Shown here: in pieces, positions 4,918 to 6,258 of the stretch
Layout of the letters: each line of letters begins with the position of its first letter
How positions within the stretch are numbered: position 1 is the first letter of the stretch
Origin: Patescibacteria group bacterium UBA2100
GTDB taxonomy: Bacteria > Patescibacteriota > Minisyncoccia > Phycocordibacterales > UBA2100
Direction of reading: 5' to 3'
Length of the DNA: 6,258 nucleotides
Assembly: GCA_002331185.1 (NCBI GenBank)
Contig: DCYW01000014.1
Coordinates: 1-6,258, forward strand
The notes under the pieces: generated by a model
Told to the model about the DNA's origin: nothing
The model's input: only the letters and a program-made list of their open reading frames with translations
The model's database searches: none
Translations under genes and position numbers: made by a program

Positions 4918-5472
4918 ATGCAAGACGAAGTACGAATCAATGAAAGCATCCGCGTACCTGAGGTACGGGTTGTAGGAGCTGAAGGTGAGAACCTCGGTAT
5001 TATGTCTACACGCGACGCTTTCAAGAAGGCACAAGAAGACGGGTTTGACCTCATCGAAGTCTCCCCTAAAGCTAAGCCCCCAGTCGCTAAAATTGGTGAC
5101 TACGGTAAGTACAAGTACGAGCTAAAGAAGAAAGAAAAAGAAATTAAGGCTAAATCGCATGTTACAGAAACAAAAGTAACTCAAGTTAAGATTGGTACCG
5201 GTGAAGGCGATTTAAAACGAAAGGCAAACAAAGTTGGTGAATGGCTCAGTGATGGGCATCGTGTAAAAATTGACCTCTTTTTATGGGGTCGATACAAGTA
5301 TATGGAATTTGCCTTCCTAAAAGAACGTCTTGAAAGATTCCTTGCAATCATTCCTGAATCGTTTAAGATAGCCGACGAAATAAAGAAAAGTCCGAAAGGG
5401 CTTACTGTAGTACTTGAACCAAATAAATCCGGTAAAAATACTGCTAAAAAAGAAAACAATGAAAACAAATAA
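4918..5472 (+). CDS. infC: Translation initiation factor IF-3
   Basis: IF3 binds the 30S subunit, discriminates the initiator tRNA and start codon, and prevents premature joining of 50S. The 184-residue protein has both domains. The N-domain (about 5-76) carries RINESIRVPEVRVV (6-19), DLIEVSPKAKPPVAKI (44-59) and the family signature DYGKYKYE (61-68). A lysine-rich helix links to the C-domain (about 85-168). There, GRYKYM (124-129) stands where many IF3s have GREMxH, with Arg125 kept. A Lys/Asn-rich tail (169-184) is extra. The ATG at 4918 is the only usable start: the frame upstream closes at a TAA (4897-4899), only ATA precedes it, and the protein aligns from its first residues. No Shine-Dalgarno site is seen. 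Unlike E. coli infC, the start is ATG and not ATT. It leads the operon, and its end overlaps rpmI. Confidence 0.97.
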   Translation: MQDEVRINESIRVPEVRVVGAEGENLGIMSTRDAFKKAQEDGFDLIEVSPKAKPPVAKIGDYGKYKYELKKKEKEIKAKSHVTETKVTQVKIGTGEGDLKRKANKVGEWLSDGHRVKIDLFLWGRYKYMEFAFLKERLERFLAIIPESFKIADEIKKSPKGLTVVLEPNKSGKNTAKKENNENK

Positions 5473-5644
5473 ATCATACGCAAAGCGCCTTCGGGTAACA
5501 AAAAACGGCAAGATTGTTGCACGTAAGCCTGGACAGAACCATTTTAATGCGAAAGCAAGTAGTGGTAGTAAAATGAATAAAAACCGCATGCAAACTATCA
5601 CACTAACCAAGAAGGTTCTTGGGCGATTTCTACCAGGTAAATAG
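5459..5644 (+). CDS. rpmI: 50S ribosomal protein bL35
   Basis: The 61-residue, very basic protein is a slightly short bL35 (often 64-66 residues). Recognisable parts are MKTNKSYAKRLRVTKNGKI (1-19), a conserved N-terminal stretch, then HFNAKASSGSKMNKNR (28-43), and a C-terminal LGRFLPGK (54-61). The frame is open back to an ATG at 5414, but the extra 15 residues lie inside infC and do not resemble bL35, so the ATG at 5459 is chosen. This start overlaps the end of infC by 14 bases in another frame, and no Shine-Dalgarno site precedes it. Translational coupling to infC is therefore likely. The order infC-rpmI-rplT is the classical one in bacteria. Confidence 0.94.
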   Translation: MKTNKSYAKRLRVTKNGKIVARKPGQNHFNAKASSGSKMNKNRMQTITLTKKVLGRFLPGK

Positions 5645-5651
5645 ATAGTAT

Positions 5652-5996
5652 ATGGCACGAGTAAAACGAGGAACAACATCATTAAAAACACGTCGGAATG
5701 TACTGAAGCGTGTAAAAGGGTACCAATTTGGTCGCTCAAAGAAAGAACGACAAGCGCGCGAAGCTATTGCTCACGCTGGTAACCACGCATTCGCACACCG
5801 CCGAAAGAAAAAGGGAGACTTTCGACAGCTGTGGACAGTGAAGCTCAACGCAGCGCTCCGCCCTCTTGGAATAACCTATAGTCGCTTTATCGATGCACTC
5901 AACAAGAAGAACGTGTCACTCAACCGAAAAGTGCTCTCGCAGATTGCACACGAGCAACCAGAAACATTTAAACGACTTGTTGAAACGGTGAAATAA
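5652..5996 (+). CDS. rplT: 50S ribosomal protein bL20
   Basis: bL20 is an early-assembly protein of the 50S subunit that binds 23S rRNA; in several bacteria it also represses its own operon. This 114-residue protein is full length (usual 114-120). It starts with MARVKRGTTS (1-10), has a long basic helix (about 11-50) including the KGYQFGRSK segment (22-30), then RRKKKGDFRQLW (50-61), the family hallmark, and a globular C-domain with INAA-like KLNAALRPLGITYSRFI (64-80), LNRKVLSQIA (90-99) and a final FKRLVE helix. It begins seven bases after the rpmI stop. Only a distant AGGT (5635-5638) could act as ribosome binding site, so coupling to rpmI is probable. It is the last gene before the operon terminator. 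Confidence 0.97.
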   Translation: MARVKRGTTSLKTRRNVLKRVKGYQFGRSKKERQAREAIAHAGNHAFAHRRKKKGDFRQLWTVKLNAALRPLGITYSRFIDALNKKNVSLNRKVLSQIAHEQPETFKRLVETVK

Positions 5997-6018
5997 AGCC
6001 TCCGCTATTTAGACAGCA

Positions 6019-6051
6019 AAATAACACCCCTTTCTGGGTGTTATTTGTTTT
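6019..6051 (+). terminator. Rho-independent terminator of the infC-rpmI-rplT operon
   Basis: AAATAACACCC (6019-6029) pairs perfectly with its reverse complement (6036-6046) around a six-base loop CTTTCT, giving an 11-bp stem. GTTTT follows (6047-6051), and the pairing A-run and T-run extend the U-rich side. It lies 22 bases after the rplT stop. Confidence 0.9.
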
Positions 6052-6071
6052 GGGAGCTCTATACACTCAAC

Positions 6072-6091
6072 TACTAAAGTTAACTTTAGTA
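6072..6091. repeat. Perfect 20-bp palindrome
   Basis: The half-site TACTAAAGTT (6072-6081) is followed without any gap by its exact reverse complement (6082-6091), centred on GTTAAC. With no loop it is a better DNA site for a dimeric protein than an RNA hairpin. It lies 26 bases beyond the operon terminator stem and about 120 bases upstream of the -10 box at 6201. No T-tract follows on either strand. Confidence 0.6.
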
Positions 6092-6150
6092 CTGTGAAAT
6101 GAAGTAGGCTGCTGTTTACCAGTTGTCTCATACTTGATTGCCTGATTGAG

Positions 6151-6168
6151 CAAACTAATCAAACTAAC
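6151..6168 (+). repeat. Tandem 9-bp repeat
   Basis: CAAACTAAT (6151-6159) and CAAACTAAC (6160-6168) are adjacent and differ only in the last base. TTGATT (6134-6139) upstream is the inverse complement of AATCAA (6157-6162), so a weak hairpin across the region is possible. Function unknown; the AT-rich setting makes chance plausible. Confidence 0.4.
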
Positions 6169-6200
6169 TAAAAGAGCGATGAAGTAGCAATTATCGCGAT

Positions 6201-6206
6201 TATAAT
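6201..6206 (+). promoter_or_regulatory. Consensus -10 box before the right-edge gene, leaderless geometry
   Basis: A perfect TATAAT ends exactly seven bases before the ATG at 6214, the same arrangement as at 1456-1469. No clear -35 hexamer or TG extension is visible, and there is no Shine-Dalgarno site. Confidence 0.5.
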
Positions 6207-6213
6207 CCACGCA

Positions 6214-6258
6214 ATGTTTAGGGCAACAACTGGGTATGATTTTGTTTTTGCTGCCGAA
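6214..6258 (+). CDS. Probable start of a gene cut by the window edge
   Basis: An ATG opens a frame of 15 codons that runs off the window (MFRATTGYDFVFAAE). The only support is its position seven bases after a perfect TATAAT, matching the leaderless pattern of other genes here. Too little protein is visible to name a family. On the opposite strand a frame ending at 6168 would encode a hydrophobic C-terminal segment, so the strand of the true gene is not certain. Confidence 0.42.
   Translation, partial: MFRATTGYDFVFAAE

Noticed and set aside
4914..4919. A TATAAT overlapping the infC start codon
   Set aside because: As a -10 box it would start transcription inside infC with no in-frame start codon nearby; it is probably a by-product of the AT-rich start region.
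5414..5458. A longer bL35 start at 5414
   Set aside because: The additional 15 residues lie within infC and do not resemble the bL35 N-terminus, which begins clearly at the ATG at 5459.
5317..5739. A 140-codon minus-strand frame that looks like a hydrophobic membrane protein
   Set aside because: It is the antisense of lysine-rich infC, rpmI and rplT; AAA codons read in reverse give Phe. All three plus-strand genes are certain.

Overview
The window looks like ordinary chromosome from a small-genome bacterium, most likely a member of the Patescibacteria (Candidate Phyla Radiation), perhaps a Parcubacteria/Kaiserbacteria-like lineage. This rests on protein style: a divergent initiation factor IF3, short bL35 and bL20 proteins, a DUF4349-type membrane protein, a LOG-family protein and an AI-2E-family permease. 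It also rests on compact, moderately AT-rich DNA in which most genes lack a Shine-Dalgarno site. The taxonomic assignment is inference from protein resemblance; no marker such as 16S rRNA is present.

Layout. Positions 13-818 hold two small plus-strand genes with good Shine-Dalgarno sites: a secreted protein with a signal peptide and a four-helix membrane protein, closed by a strong terminator at 837-877. A 99-residue helical protein of unknown function follows (909-1208), then a 260-base gap. The LOG-family gene (1469-2236) converges with a minus-strand DUF4349-like gene (2327-3472). The two share a symmetric 22-bp terminator hairpin. The DUF4349-like gene diverges from the AI-2E-family permease (3604-4653) across a 131-bp double promoter region. 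Next come a promoter, a 220-base structured leader, and the translation operon infC-rpmI-rplT (4918-5996) with its own terminator (6019-6051). The right edge holds a perfect 20-bp palindrome, a short tandem repeat, and probably the first 15 codons of another plus-strand gene (6214 onward).

How the parts work together. Only the infC-rpmI-rplT block is a recognisable functional unit (initiation factor IF3 plus ribosomal proteins bL35 and bL20). In well-studied bacteria this operon is autoregulated by bL20 through its leader. The leader here is long, structured and carries a repeated motif, so an analogous control is plausible but unproven. The other genes are largely single-gene transcription units.

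The most notable pattern is that four genes (909, 1469, 3604, 6214) start 6-7 bases after a -10 hexamer, the geometry of leaderless mRNAs, while the first two genes use classical ribosome binding sites. I found no mobile element, CRISPR array, tRNA, rRNA or defence system, and nothing I would call a new biological system.
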